Origin: Pseudomonas sp. PA27(2017)
GTDB lineage: Bacteria > Pseudomonadota > Gammaproteobacteria > Pseudomonadales > Pseudomonadaceae
NCBI RefSeq assembly: GCF_001945445.1
Contig: NZ_MSXW01000061.1
Coordinates: 193,346-257,345, forward strand
Direction of reading: 5' to 3'
DNA: 64,000 nt
The notes under the pieces were generated by a model. It saw only the letters and a list, made by a program, of their open reading frames with translations, ran no database searches and was not told the DNA's origin. A program made the translations under genes and the position numbers. This document shows, in pieces, positions 41,059-50,813 of the stretch (position 1 is the stretch's first letter; each line of letters starts with the position of its first letter).

Positions 41059-42609
41059 ATGCCGTTGCGCTTGTTCATCACCACGTACCACAAGCTGACC
41101 CCCGGGCAACGGGCGGAGGTCGAGCTCGATCGCGGTGAATTGAAGATCGGGCGCAGCGCCGGCAACGACTGGGTGCTGCCCGACCCCGAACGCCTGGTTT
41201 CCAGTCAGCACTGCGTCATCCAGTACCGTGACGGTACCTACTACATCACAGATACCAGCACCAACGGCGTGATCCTGCAAAACGCCGGCACGCGTCTGCG
41301 CCGCGGCAGCAGCGAGCCGCTGCAGGACGGCGAGGTGCTGAAGATCGGCGAATACGAAATTCGCGTGCAGATCAGCGGGATCAGTGTCGCACCTGCCGCG
41401 CCACCGGCATCGGGCATGGCCGACGACCCGTTCAACAGTTTCGAGGCACTGCTCAGTCGCAGTGCCCAGCCGCTGGAAATGCCGCCGGTCAATCCCGCGC
41501 CGGCTGCCTCGGCGCCGCGTCGCGATTCGCCTTTCGACACCAAACCGGATCTGTTCGATTTTCTCAGCCCGCCGCCGGCCGTGGCGCCGTCGGTGCCCGA
41601 TCATGTGCCGGCCCAGCAGCATGACTTCCGTCCGCCGCGCCCGACGCAGCCGGCGCCTGCCGTGGTGCCGGAAGCAGCGCCGGCCTCGGTGATCCCGGCA
41701 GACTGGGATCCGTTCGCCGACTTGCAGGCTGCCGCGCAGCCGCAGCCGCAGCCGATTGCCGATCCCTTCGCCGCACCGCCAACGGTGGATGCACTGCAGA
41801 TTCCTGATCCGTTCGCCGAGCCGCCGAAAGCGCAGGCGCCGCAGGTTCCGGACCCTTTCGCCGAGCTGGCGCCGCTGCCCGCGGTGGAAATCCCGGCGTT
41901 CACCGTGGAAGAGTCGCCGGTGCAGCCGGTGCCACCGCCGCCCGTGGTCGAACCGGTGGCGACGCCCCAGCCGGCACCAGCACCAGCACCAGCTCCGGTG
42001 ACGCAGAGCACGGCTGGCGATGACGAGTTGCTGGAAGCCTTTTTGCGCGGCGCCGGCCTGCAGCACCTGCGCCTGGACCGTGCGGCGGCCGCGGCGCAGA
42101 TGGAGGCCATCGGCCGCAGCTACCGGTTGATGGTCGAGGGACTGATCGACGTGTTGCGCGCCCGTGCCAGCCTCAAGGGCGAGTTCCGCATGGCGCAAAC
42201 CATGATCCAGCCGGTGCAGAACAACCCGCTGAAATTCGCGCCCAACGTCGACGAAGCGCTGCTCATGTTGCTGCGTCACGACAACCAGGCGTTCATGGCG
42301 CCGGACCAGGCGGTGGGCGAGAGTTTCGACGACCTGCGCGCCCACCAGCTGGCGCTGATGGCGGGCGTGCAGGCCGCCATCAAATATTTGCTCGCGCGCT
42401 TTGAACCGCGTGAGCTGGAAGGGCGTCTGAACAAGCCGAGCGGGCTCTCGGCACTGCTGCCCAATGGCCGTCGGGCGCACTACTGGGAACTGTTCACCGA
42501 GCTCTACGCGACCATCTCCCAGGAGGCCGAGGACGGTTTCCAGGAGTTGTTCGGCCGTGAATTCAGCCGCGCCTACGAAGAACACATTGCGAGATTGAGA
42601 GGCCGTTGA
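41059..42609 (+). CDS. fha: Fha/TagH, FHA-domain T6SS activator
   Basis: A 516-residue scaffold. The N-terminal forkhead-associated domain (about residues 25-100) has the phosphothreonine-binding set G31-R32-S33, S49, H51 and N69. A long Pro/Ala-rich linker follows (about 125-330, with PAPAPAP repeats from CACCAG tandem DNA). The C-terminal TagH domain covers about 340-516 (LRLDRAAAAAQMEAIGRSYR). In HSI-1, PpkA phosphorylates Fha1 and PppA reverses it, controlling assembly. AAGGAG precedes the ATG. First gene of the plus-strand operon. Confidence 0.93.
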   Translation: MPLRLFITTYHKLTPGQRAEVELDRGELKIGRSAGNDWVLPDPERLVSSQHCVIQYRDGTYYITDTSTNGVILQNAGTRLRRGSSEPLQDGEVLKIGEYEIRVQISGISVAPAAPPASGMADDPFNSFEALLSRSAQPLEMPPVNPAPAASAPRRDSPFDTKPDLFDFLSPPPAVAPSVPDHVPAQQHDFRPPRPTQPAPAVVPEAAPASVIPADWDPFADLQAAAQPQPQPIADPFAAPPTVDALQIPDPFAEPPKAQAPQVPDPFAELAPLPAVEIPAFTVEESPVQPVPPPPVVEPVATPQPAPAPAPAPVTQSTAGDDELLEAFLRGAGLQHLRLDRAAAAAQMEAIGRSYRLMVEGLIDVLRARASLKGEFRMAQTMIQPVQNNPLKFAPNVDEALLMLLRHDNQAFMAPDQAVGESFDDLRAHQLALMAGVQAAIKYLLARFEPRELEGRLNKPSGLSALLPNGRRAHYWELFTELYATISQEAEDGFQELFGREFSRAYEEHIARLRGR

Positions 42610-42664
42610 GGCCCTGTGGCCCGCCGCGTCGTGGCGGGCCTGCGGTAACCATCGAGGAAGCGTT

Positions 42665-43132
42665 ATGCCAAGGATTTTGCCACTGCTGGTTTTCGTGTTG
42701 CTCGGCGCCTGCGCGTCGGGGCCGAAGGAGCCGGTGCCCACCACCGTCGAGTTGCGGCTACAGGCCAGCCGCGACCTCAACCCGGCGCTCGACAGCGCGG
42801 CTTCGCCGGTCTGGGTGCAGATCTACCAGCTGCGCAATGCCTCGACCTTTTCCCGTGCCGACTTCTTCTCGCTGGTCGATCGCGCCGACGCCACCCTGGC
42901 GAGCGAGCTGATCGAAACCGAGCGTTTCGTTGTGCGCCCCGGCGAAACCCAGCGCAAGTCATTGACCCTCGACGACGCCACCCGCCACCTCGGCGTGGTG
43001 GTGGCCTACCGCGCCCTCGACCGTTCGATCTGGCGCCAGGTCATCGAAATTCCTGCCCATCAGGCCAGCGCGCTGCGCCTGCAGCTGGACGCCTATGCCA
43101 TCAGCGCCGCGCCGCTGACCCCTCTTGAGTGA
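42665..43132 (+). CDS. tssJ: TssJ, outer-membrane lipoprotein of the T6SS membrane complex
   Basis: A 155-residue lipoprotein with lipobox LLGAC (C16), followed by the transthyretin-like fold: VELRLQASRDLNP, VWVQIYQLRNASTFSRADFF and LGVVVAYRALDRSIWRQV. It anchors TssM to the outer membrane. GAGGAAG precedes the ATG. It lies between fha and tssK as in HSI-1. Confidence 0.95.
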   Translation: MPRILPLLVFVLLGACASGPKEPVPTTVELRLQASRDLNPALDSAASPVWVQIYQLRNASTFSRADFFSLVDRADATLASELIETERFVVRPGETQRKSLTLDDATRHLGVVVAYRALDRSIWRQVIEIPAHQASALRLQLDAYAISAAPLTPLE

Positions 43133-43146
43133 CTGGAGACCCGTTC

Positions 43147-44481
43147 ATGTCCTGGAACAATCGTGTGGTTTGGTCGGAGGGAATGTTCCTGCGACCGCAG
43201 CACTTCCAGCAGCAGGATCGCTACATCGAAACCCTGGTCGAAAGCCGCAATCATGCCGTGCAGCCCGGCGCCTGGGGCTTCTCCCAACTGCTGATCGACA
43301 GCGCCCTGCTGGCCCAGGGCAAACTAGCCATCCTCTCTGCGCGTGGCCTGCTGCCGGACGGCACGCCGTTCAACATTCCCGAGAACGACGCCGCGCCGGC
43401 GCCGCTGAACATCGATGAGAACCTGCGCGACGGCATCGTCTACCTGGCCCTGCCGCTGCGCCGTGCCGGCCTGCGCGACACCGTGGAGACTGGCGAGCCG
43501 CTCGGCTCGGCGCGCTACCTGAGCAGCGTGCACGAAGTGCGTGACGACAATTCCTCGCTGGAAAGCCGCGCGCCGGTGGCCATCGGTTCCCTGGCGCTGC
43601 GCCTGATCACCGAGCGTGACGGCCTCGACGAGCATGCAGCGGTGGGCGTGGTACGGGTGGTGGAGAAGCGCGAGGATCGCAGCCTGCTGCTCGACGACAG
43701 CTACATCCCGCCGCTGCTCGACGTCAGCGCCTCGCGGCCGCTGTCCGGCTTTCGCAGCGAACTGCTCGGCCTGCTGCACCAGCGCGGCGAAGCCCTGGCC
43801 GGGCGGGTGGTCGCCTCCGGCGCCGGCGGCGCCTCGGAAATCGCCGATTTCCTGCTGCTGCAACTGGTCAACCGCGCCCAGCCGCTGGTCGCCCACCTGG
43901 CGCGCATCGCTCCGCTGCACCCGGAAGTGCTGTACCGCGAGCTGGTGGCGCTGGCCGGTGAGTTCTCGACCTTTACCGCCGCCGAACGCCGGCCGGGCGA
44001 GTACCCGGTGTACGAACACGACGACCTGACCAGCACCTTCGCACCGGTGATGCTGGCGCTGCGTCAGGCGCTGTCGATGGTCATCGACAGCCGCGCGATC
44101 CCGATTCCGATCATCGAGAAATCCTACGGCGTGCACGTGGCGATGCTCGCCGACAAGTCGTTGCTCGACTCGGCCAGTTTCATCCTCGTGGTACGCGCCG
44201 ACGTGCCGGGCGAGAGCCTGCGCGGGCATTTCCCCCAGCAGGCCAAGATCGGCTCGGTGGAGCACATCCGCGACCTGGTCAACCTGCAGCTGCCGGGTAT
44301 CGGCCTGCTGCCGCTGCCGGTGGCGCCGCGCCAACTGCCGTACCACGCCGGTTCCAACTACTTCGAACTGGACCGGGGCAGCGATCACTGGAAACAGCTG
44401 ATCCACTCCGGCGGTTTCGCTTTTCATATCGCAGGCCAGTTCCCGGGCCTGAACCTGGCCTTCTGGGCCATCCGAGGCTGA
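43147..44481 (+). CDS. tssK: TssK, baseplate-to-membrane-complex connector
   Basis: A 444-residue protein with the invariant opening WSEGMFLRPQHFQQQDRY and the later stretches FLLLQLVNRAQPLVAH, LHPEVLYRELVALAGEFSTF and PQQAKIGSVEHIRDLVNLQLPG. It forms trimers resembling phage receptor-binding proteins that link the baseplate wedge to TssL and TssM. ATG 43147 follows GGAGACC. Confidence 0.96.
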   Translation: MSWNNRVVWSEGMFLRPQHFQQQDRYIETLVESRNHAVQPGAWGFSQLLIDSALLAQGKLAILSARGLLPDGTPFNIPENDAAPAPLNIDENLRDGIVYLALPLRRAGLRDTVETGEPLGSARYLSSVHEVRDDNSSLESRAPVAIGSLALRLITERDGLDEHAAVGVVRVVEKREDRSLLLDDSYIPPLLDVSASRPLSGFRSELLGLLHQRGEALAGRVVASGAGGASEIADFLLLQLVNRAQPLVAHLARIAPLHPEVLYRELVALAGEFSTFTAAERRPGEYPVYEHDDLTSTFAPVMLALRQALSMVIDSRAIPIPIIEKSYGVHVAMLADKSLLDSASFILVVRADVPGESLRGHFPQQAKIGSVEHIRDLVNLQLPGIGLLPLPVAPRQLPYHAGSNYFELDRGSDHWKQLIHSGGFAFHIAGQFPGLNLAFWAIRG

Positions 44482-44487
44482 CGCGCG

Positions 44488-45834
44488 ATGACCATCGACG
44501 ATCCATTTGGCGCCTTGCCCGGCCAGCCCGGCAAGGGCAGCGACCCGGCTAACGACCGTACCATGATCATGCCGCGCCCCGGTGGTCGCGCTGCCGAGCC
44601 GGCGCGCCCCGCGCCTGCCGGCTCGCCGCCGCCACAGGTGCCCAGCGCGCCGCCGCTGGCCGCCCGTGGCCTGGGCCTGAACCCTATCGAGGCCGCCGCA
44701 GGCCCCATGTTGGCGCTGCTGACGCGCCTGCGCAGCACCATTTCCCATCCCGCGCCGGCCAGCCTGCGCGCCCAGCTACTCGGCTACCTGCGCCAGTTCG
44801 AGGACAAGGCCCGCGCCGCCGGCGTGGCCCAGGACGAAGTGATGCTGGCGCGCTACGTGCTGTGTACCGCGCTGGACGAAGCGGTGATGAGCACGCCCTG
44901 GGGCAGCGGCAGCGAATGGAGCAAGCAGAGCCTGCTGATCACCCTGCACAACGAGGCGTGGGGCGGCGAGAAGGTGTTCCAGCTGCTCGACCACTGCCTG
45001 CAGAACCCCCGCCAGCGCCTCAACCTGCTGGAGCTCCTGTACCTGTGCATCAGCCTCGGCATGGAAGGCCGCTATCGGGTCATGCAGGACGGCCGCAGCC
45101 AGCTCGACGCCTTGCGCGAGCGGGTGGCCGCGACCATTCGCAGTACCCGTGGTGAGATCGAGCGCGAGCTGTCGCCGCACTGGCGCGGCCTGGTGGTCGC
45201 CCGTGATCGTCTGCGCCAGTTCCTGCCGCCCTGGGTGGCGGTGGCCATCGGCCTGGCGATCCTGCTGGTGCTGCTGTTCGGCCTGCGCATGAAGCTGGCC
45301 GCCGAGGCCGAGCCGGTGTTCCGCAACCTGCATGCCCTGGGCGACGTACCGGTGCAGACCATCGACCGCCCGGCCCAGCAGCCGCGCATCGTCGAGCGGC
45401 CACGCCTGGCCGGCTTCCTGGCCGAGGAGATTCGTGCCCAGAAGGTGGCGGTGGAAGATGCCGTGGACCGCTCGGTGGTGACCATCCGCGGCGACCAGCT
45501 GTTCGCCTCCGGCAGTGCGACGATCGCCGATGACTTCCAGCCGCTGCTGCTGCGCATCGCCGAGGCGATCCGCAAGGTCAACGGCCAGGTGCTGGTCACC
45601 GGCCACAGCGACAACCGGCCCATCGCCACGCTGCGTTACCCGTCCAACTGGAAGCTCTCCCAGGACCGCGCCCAGCAGGTGATGGATGTGCTGGCAGCCA
45701 AGACCGGCCAGCCCGCACGCTTCCGTGCCGAGGGGCGCAGCGATACCGAGGCGGTGGCATCCAACGACACGGCAGAAGGCCGTGCGCGTAACCGCCGCGT
45801 GGAAATCACAGTTTTTGCGGAGGGCGTCGAGTGA
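44488..45834 (+). CDS. tssL: TssL (DotU-like) with C-terminal OmpA/peptidoglycan-binding domain
   Basis: A 448-residue inner-membrane protein. A Pro-rich cytoplasmic N-terminus (1-60) precedes the DotU domain (about 70-240, DEVMLARYVLCTALDEAVMSTPWG). The single membrane segment is at about residues 245-268 (WVAVAIGLAILLVLLFGL). A periplasmic OmpA-like domain (about 330-445, LVTGHSDNRPI ... GRARNRRVEI) should bind peptidoglycan, as in the 'extended' TssL type. Its stop overlaps the GTG of tssM by 4 bases. Confidence 0.96.
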   Translation: MTIDDPFGALPGQPGKGSDPANDRTMIMPRPGGRAAEPARPAPAGSPPPQVPSAPPLAARGLGLNPIEAAAGPMLALLTRLRSTISHPAPASLRAQLLGYLRQFEDKARAAGVAQDEVMLARYVLCTALDEAVMSTPWGSGSEWSKQSLLITLHNEAWGGEKVFQLLDHCLQNPRQRLNLLELLYLCISLGMEGRYRVMQDGRSQLDALRERVAATIRSTRGEIERELSPHWRGLVVARDRLRQFLPPWVAVAIGLAILLVLLFGLRMKLAAEAEPVFRNLHALGDVPVQTIDRPAQQPRIVERPRLAGFLAEEIRAQKVAVEDAVDRSVVTIRGDQLFASGSATIADDFQPLLLRIAEAIRKVNGQVLVTGHSDNRPIATLRYPSNWKLSQDRAQQVMDVLAAKTGQPARFRAEGRSDTEAVASNDTAEGRARNRRVEITVFAEGVE

Positions 45835-48800
45835 AGGCGTTTTTCGGTTTCATGGCCCGTTGGGTCATGCCGGTGCTGGGTCTGATCGCGCTGGCACTGG
45901 TGATCTGGTTCATCGGCCCGCTGATCGCCATTGGCGGTTTCGAGCCACTGGCGAGCAGCACCGCGCGCTGGACGCTGATCATCCTGCTGTTCGCTGCCTG
46001 GGCAGCCTGGCGGGTGATGCGCATCATCCAGGCACGGCGCAATGCCGCTCGGGTCATGCAGGGGCTCGTCGAAGTGGCGCCGGACCCCACCAGCGTGGCC
46101 ACCGCCGAGGAGCTGGCCACCCTGCGCGAGCGCATGGACGAGGCCCTGGGCCTGCTCAAACGCGCCAAGCTGGGCGGCGGCGAGCGGCGCAATCTCTACG
46201 AACTGCCGTGGTACGTGATCATCGGCCCGCCCGGTTCCGGCAAGACCACCGCCCTGGCCAACTCCGGGCTGCGTTTCCCGCTTGCCGAGCAGATGGGCGC
46301 CGGTGCCGTGCGCGGCGTGGGCGGAACCCGCAATTGCGATTGGTGGTTCGCCGACGAGGCCGTGCTGCTCGATACTGCCGGGCGCTATACCACCCAGGAC
46401 AGCCACGCCGCGGTCGACAAAGCCGCCTGGCTGGGCTTTCTCGACCTGCTGAAGAAGCAGCGTTCGCGCCGCCCTATCGATGGCGCTTTCGTGGCCATCA
46501 GCCTGTCCGACCTGCTGCTCGGCAGCGAAAGCGAGCGCGCGGCCCACGCGGTGGCCATCCGCTCCCGGGTTCAGGAACTGTATACCCAGCTTGGCGTACG
46601 TTTCCCGGTCTATGTGATGCTCACCAAGCTGGACCTGGTGCCCGGCTTCATGGAGTTCTTCGAGGGCCTGAGCAAGGAAGAGCGCGCCCAGGTCTGGGGC
46701 ATGACCTTCACCCTGGACGACGGCAAGAGTGCCGAAGGCCCGCTGCAGGTATTCCGCAGCGAGTTCGATGCGCTGGAGACGCGCCTCAACGAGCGGCTGG
46801 TCGAGCGCCTGCAGCAGGAGCGCGACCCGGCGCGGCGCGACCTGATCTACGGTTTCCCGCAGCAGTTCGCGGCGCTGCGCGAAGCGCTGGCCGGCTTCCT
46901 CGATGGCGTGTTCAAACCCAACCCATACGAGGAGCGGGTGCTGCTGCGCGGTGTGTACCTGACCAGCGGCACCCAGGAAGGCAGCCCCATCGACCGGCTG
47001 ATCGGCGCCATGGCCCAGAGCATGAGCCTGGATCGTCAGCACCTGGCGCGCCAGACTGGCACCGGGCGCAGCTATTTCATCGAACGCCTGCTGCGTGACG
47101 TGGTGTTCGGCGAGCGTGGCCTGGTCGGCGCCAACCCCAAGGTCGAGCGGCAGAAGCGCTGGCTGGCCCGCGGGGTGATCGCCGCGACCGTGGTGCTGGT
47201 GCTCGGCACCGCCGCCGTCTGGTTCGCCAGCTTCCGCGCCAACCAGGCCTACATCGCCGCAGTGGATGCCCGCGTGCAGCCGCTGCGGGGCGAGCTGCAG
47301 GCGCTCAGCCCGGCGCAGCGCGAGGTGCTGGCGGTGCAGCCGCTGCTCAATGCCATCCGCAACGTCAGTGGCGATGCGCCGAGTTGGGCCGAGGGCTTCG
47401 GCCTGTACCAGGGCGACATGCTCGACAGCGAGGCCTCCAGTGTCTACCGCAAGCTGCTCATTGCGGTCATGGCGCCGCGGGTGCTGGCGCGTCTGGAAGA
47501 GCAACTGCGTGCCGGCGGCAATTCGGACTTCCTCTACGAGGGGCTCAAGGCCTACCTGATGCTCGGTGAAGCCGAGCGCTACGATGCCGATTTCATCAAG
47601 GCCTGGATCGCCCTGGATTGGGACCGCAGCCTGCCGCGCGACCTGCTGCCCGAGCAGCGTGACGCGCTCAACGCGCACCTGGCGGCGCTGTATGACCGCC
47701 AGCCGCCGGTGGTGCGCCTCGACGAGCACCTGATCGAGGACGTGCGCCGTCAACTGCAGCGCCTGTCCGTCGCCCAGCGCGCCTACGATCGGGTCAAGCG
47801 CCAGAAACTGCCCGACGGCATCCCCGACTTTCGCATCAGCGAAGCGGCCGGGCGTGACGCCGCGCTGGTCTTCACCCGCAAGAGCGGCAAGCCGCTGAAC
47901 GAGCCGCTCAGCGGCTTCTACACCCAGCGCGGTTACCGCGAAGCCTTCCTGGTCGGCAGCGTCAGCCAGGCCGGTACGCTGGCCGAGGAGCAGTGGGTGC
48001 TCGGCCGCAGCCTGGACGATGGCCAGAACGCCGCCGCCCTGGCCCTGGAAGTGCGCCGCCTCTATGTGCAGGACTACATGCGCCAGTGGGATGCGCTGCT
48101 CGCCGACCTCGACTTCGTGCCGGTGACCAGCGTCGCTCAGGCCGCCGACGTGCTGCGCGTGCTGTCCGGCCCGACTTCGCCGCTCAAGAAGCTGCTGCAG
48201 GCAGTGGCCAAGGAAACCGACCTGCAGAAGGAGGAGCGCCTGGTCGCCGAGAAGCTCAAGGAGCGCGGCGGCGATACCGTCGACCGCCTCAAGCAGCAGC
48301 TCGGCTCGCTGGTCGGGCAGTCGGAAGAGGGCGCGGCCCAGGTACTGGCCACCGAGATGGATCCGATCACCGCGCACTTCGCCGAGCTCAACCGCCTGGT
48401 CGAGGACGCTGACGGCCAGCCGCCGGCCATCGATGCGCTGCTGCAGGACCTCAACGCGCTGTACGTGCAGGTCAGCGCCATGAGTGGTGCCAGTGGCGAT
48501 GCGCTGCTGGGCGAGTCGCGCAACCAGACCACCGCGGCCGCCGACCAGGTACGCCTGAGCGCCGAGCGTCAGCCGCCGGTGGTGCAGGGCTTCCTGAAGT
48601 CGGTCGTGGGCTCCACCACCGGCACCATGATGGGTGGTATCCGCAACCAGCTGAACGCTGCCTGGATGAGCGAAGTGGTCAGCGTCTACCGCCAGTCTCT
48701 GGCTGGGCGTTATCCGCTGGATCGCAGCAGCAGCCGTGACGCGACCCTGGACGACTTCGGTCACTTCTTCGGCCAGGGCGGGGTGCTCGACAGCTATTTC

Positions 48801-49349
48801 CGTCGCTACCTGCAACCCTATGTCGATACCTCCGCCAGCACCTGGCGCTGGCAGCCCGGCGCCGCGCAGAAGCTCGGCATCGGCAGTGGTGTACTGCAGA
48901 CCTTTCAGCGCGCAGCGAGCATCCGCGAAGCGTTCTTCCGCTCCGGGGGTACCCAGCCGATGGTGCGTTTCGAACTGCGCCCGGTGGCCATGGATTCTGC
49001 AATCGAGCAGTTCCAGCTCGACCTCGACGGCCAGCAGTTCAGCTACGACCATGGCCCGGCACGCCCGGTGGCCATGCAGTGGCCGAGCGCCAACGGCACT
49101 GGCGTGGTGCGCCTGAACATCTCGCCGGCCTCGGTCACCGGTCGCTCGGGCATTACCCTGGAAGGGCCGTGGGCGTGGTTCCGCCTGCTCGACCAGTCGG
49201 ACCTGGCCCAGGGTAATTCGCCGGATCGCTTCACCCTGCGCATGCGGGTGGACAACGCCAGCATTTCCAGCGAGCTGCGCGCCAGCAGCGCGTTCAATCC
49301 ATTCCGCCGCCAGGTGGTCAGCGGTTTCAGCCTGCCGGAGCGTTTGTGA
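45831..49349 (+). CDS. tssM: TssM (IcmF), T6SS inner-membrane core protein
   Basis: A 1172-residue protein with two N-terminal membrane segments (about residues 5-33 and 43-63) and a cytoplasmic NTPase-like domain with Walker A GPPGSGKTT (131-139). A third membrane segment is near 443-468, and a large periplasmic domain contacts TssJ at its end. The Walker motif is intact, unlike in some TssM proteins. GTG 45831 overlaps the tssL stop (GTGA). Confidence 0.96.
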   Translation: MKAFFGFMARWVMPVLGLIALALVIWFIGPLIAIGGFEPLASSTARWTLIILLFAAWAAWRVMRIIQARRNAARVMQGLVEVAPDPTSVATAEELATLRERMDEALGLLKRAKLGGGERRNLYELPWYVIIGPPGSGKTTALANSGLRFPLAEQMGAGAVRGVGGTRNCDWWFADEAVLLDTAGRYTTQDSHAAVDKAAWLGFLDLLKKQRSRRPIDGAFVAISLSDLLLGSESERAAHAVAIRSRVQELYTQLGVRFPVYVMLTKLDLVPGFMEFFEGLSKEERAQVWGMTFTLDDGKSAEGPLQVFRSEFDALETRLNERLVERLQQERDPARRDLIYGFPQQFAALREALAGFLDGVFKPNPYEERVLLRGVYLTSGTQEGSPIDRLIGAMAQSMSLDRQHLARQTGTGRSYFIERLLRDVVFGERGLVGANPKVERQKRWLARGVIAATVVLVLGTAAVWFASFRANQAYIAAVDARVQPLRGELQALSPAQREVLAVQPLLNAIRNVSGDAPSWAEGFGLYQGDMLDSEASSVYRKLLIAVMAPRVLARLEEQLRAGGNSDFLYEGLKAYLMLGEAERYDADFIKAWIALDWDRSLPRDLLPEQRDALNAHLAALYDRQPPVVRLDEHLIEDVRRQLQRLSVAQRAYDRVKRQKLPDGIPDFRISEAAGRDAALVFTRKSGKPLNEPLSGFYTQRGYREAFLVGSVSQAGTLAEEQWVLGRSLDDGQNAAALALEVRRLYVQDYMRQWDALLADLDFVPVTSVAQAADVLRVLSGPTSPLKKLLQAVAKETDLQKEERLVAEKLKERGGDTVDRLKQQLGSLVGQSEEGAAQVLATEMDPITAHFAELNRLVEDADGQPPAIDALLQDLNALYVQVSAMSGASGDALLGESRNQTTAAADQVRLSAERQPPVVQGFLKSVVGSTTGTMMGGIRNQLNAAWMSEVVSVYRQSLAGRYPLDRSSSRDATLDDFGHFFGQGGVLDSYFRRYLQPYVDTSASTWRWQPGAAQKLGIGSGVLQTFQRAASIREAFFRSGGTQPMVRFELRPVAMDSAIEQFQLDLDGQQFSYDHGPARPVAMQWPSANGTGVVRLNISPASVTGRSGITLEGPWAWFRLLDQSDLAQGNSPDRFTLRMRVDNASISSELRASSAFNPFRRQVVSGFSLPERL

Positions 49350-50005
49350 GTACACCAGGTTTCTACGGCAAGTTGGCCGTACGGGGAGATTTCATTCATC
49401 GCGGCCTGAGCCCGGCGTTCATCGAGGCCTGGGATGCCTGGCTGGCAGCGGGGCTGGCAGCCAGCCGGGAGACCCTCGGCGAAGCCTGGCTGGACGCCTA
49501 CCTGGTCAGTCCGTTGTGGCGCTTCGCCGTGGCGCCCGGCTTGCTCGGCCCGGACGCGGTATGCGGGGTGATGATGCCCAGCGTCGATCGGGTCGGTCGC
49601 TATTTTCCGCTGACCATCGCCCTGCCGCTGCCGGCCGATGCCGATATCGGCCAACTGGTCAGCAGCCGTGACGACTGGTTCGAGCGCGCCGAAGGCCTGT
49701 TGCTGTCGACCCTCAACGAGGGCGCCGATGCCGAGGCGTTCGAGCGCAGCGTCGAAGCCCTCGGCAGCCCGCTGCCGGCAACCAGCAGCGAACAGCGCCG
49801 GGATGCCAGCGGCGCGACGATCTGGCCGGTGGATACCCCCCAGGATCGCGGCCTGGCCCTGATGCAGCAGGCCTGGAACGGCGCCAGCCTGTGGTGGGGC
49901 CATGGCTCCGAGCGCGTGACGCCGGGGCTGGTGCGCTTCACCGGGTTGCCGCCGGCCCAGGCGTTCTGCCGCCTGCTCAGCGAGTCTGCGGGAGGTCAGC
50001 CATGA
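49346..50005 (+). CDS. tagF: TagF, post-translational T6SS repressor
   Basis: A 219-residue TagF domain protein: PGFYGKLAVRGDFIHRGLS at the start, SPLWRFAVAPGLLG, MMPSVDRVGRYFPLTIA and SLWWGHGSE. TagF in P. aeruginosa represses HSI-1 by sequestering Fha, independently of the kinase pathway. It is a stand-alone TagF here, with pppA following as a separate gene overlapping by 4 bases. The start is a GTG overlapping the tssM stop. Confidence 0.93.
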   Translation: MSTPGFYGKLAVRGDFIHRGLSPAFIEAWDAWLAAGLAASRETLGEAWLDAYLVSPLWRFAVAPGLLGPDAVCGVMMPSVDRVGRYFPLTIALPLPADADIGQLVSSRDDWFERAEGLLLSTLNEGADAEAFERSVEALGSPLPATSSEQRRDASGATIWPVDTPQDRGLALMQQAWNGASLWWGHGSERVTPGLVRFTGLPPAQAFCRLLSESAGGQP

Positions 50006-50730
50006 GCCCGTCGAGCGTGACGCGCTACCACTCGGCCAGCCATAGCCATGTCGGCATGGTGCGCAAGATCAACGAGGACGCCTGCCTGGATGCCCCGGAC
50101 AACGGCCTGTGGGCCGTCGCCGACGGCATGGGCGGGCATGCCAGCGGCGACTTCGTCAGCAGCCTGATCATCGATAGCCTGCGCGCCCTGCCGCCCAGTG
50201 CGGTACTCGACACCTACCGCGGGGCGATCATCGACACCCTCGATCACGTCAACGGGCAGGTGCGTGTCGAGGCTGAGAAACGGGGCGGCGCGACCATGGG
50301 CAGCACCGTGGTGGTGCTCGCCGCCCGTGGCGCGGAGGCGCTCTGCCTGTGGGCCGGCGACAGCCGCCTGTACCGGCTGCGCAATGGCGACCTGCAGCCG
50401 ATCAGCCGCGACCACAGCTACGTGCAGGAACTGGTCGACAGCGGCCTGCTCGACGACGAAGCCGCGCGCAGCCACCCCATGGGCAACATCGTCACCCGCG
50501 CCCTCGGCGTGCAGGACGAGCTGGAGCTGGAAACCGCGACGCTGGAGGTGCGCCCCGGCGACACCTTCCTGCTGTGCAGCGACGGCCTGAACAAGACGGT
50601 CGAGGATCATGAACTGCGTGAGGTGCTGGGCCACGAAGACCCCTACCAGGTGGTGCGCAGCCTGGTGCACCTTGGCTTGACCCGGGGAGCGCCGGATAAT
50701 ATTACCGCCGTGGTGATCAAGGCCGCGTAG
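50002..50730 (+). CDS. pppA: PppA, PP2C-type Ser/Thr phosphatase of T6SS
   Basis: A 242-residue PP2C phosphatase with metal-binding motifs NED (24-26), VADGMGGHASGD (D41), LWAGDSRLYR, CSDGLNK and PDNITAVV. It dephosphorylates Fha to return the secretion system to rest. The ATG overlaps the tagF stop (ATGA). The gene precedes ppkA by 83 bases. Confidence 0.95.
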   Translation: MSPSSVTRYHSASHSHVGMVRKINEDACLDAPDNGLWAVADGMGGHASGDFVSSLIIDSLRALPPSAVLDTYRGAIIDTLDHVNGQVRVEAEKRGGATMGSTVVVLAARGAEALCLWAGDSRLYRLRNGDLQPISRDHSYVQELVDSGLLDDEAARSHPMGNIVTRALGVQDELELETATLEVRPGDTFLLCSDGLNKTVEDHELREVLGHEDPYQVVRSLVHLGLTRGAPDNITAVVIKAA

Positions 50731-50813
50731 GCCGCCACGGCGCCTGCTCCACTCACCATCCAGACATCCGCCGCACCCGGGGCTCCCGGGGTGGCCTCGG
50801 AAGACCAGACAGC

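Noticed and set aside
41940..42000. CACCAG repeats in fha considered as a CRISPR or promoter repeat
   Set aside because: They are short in-frame Pro-Ala codons of a linker, without spacers.
45636..49355. A 1239-codon open frame on the minus strand, opposite tssM
   Set aside because: It is the antisense shadow of tssM in GC-rich DNA; residues are His/Gln/Arg/Ala-rich and match no family, while the plus strand encodes a textbook TssM.
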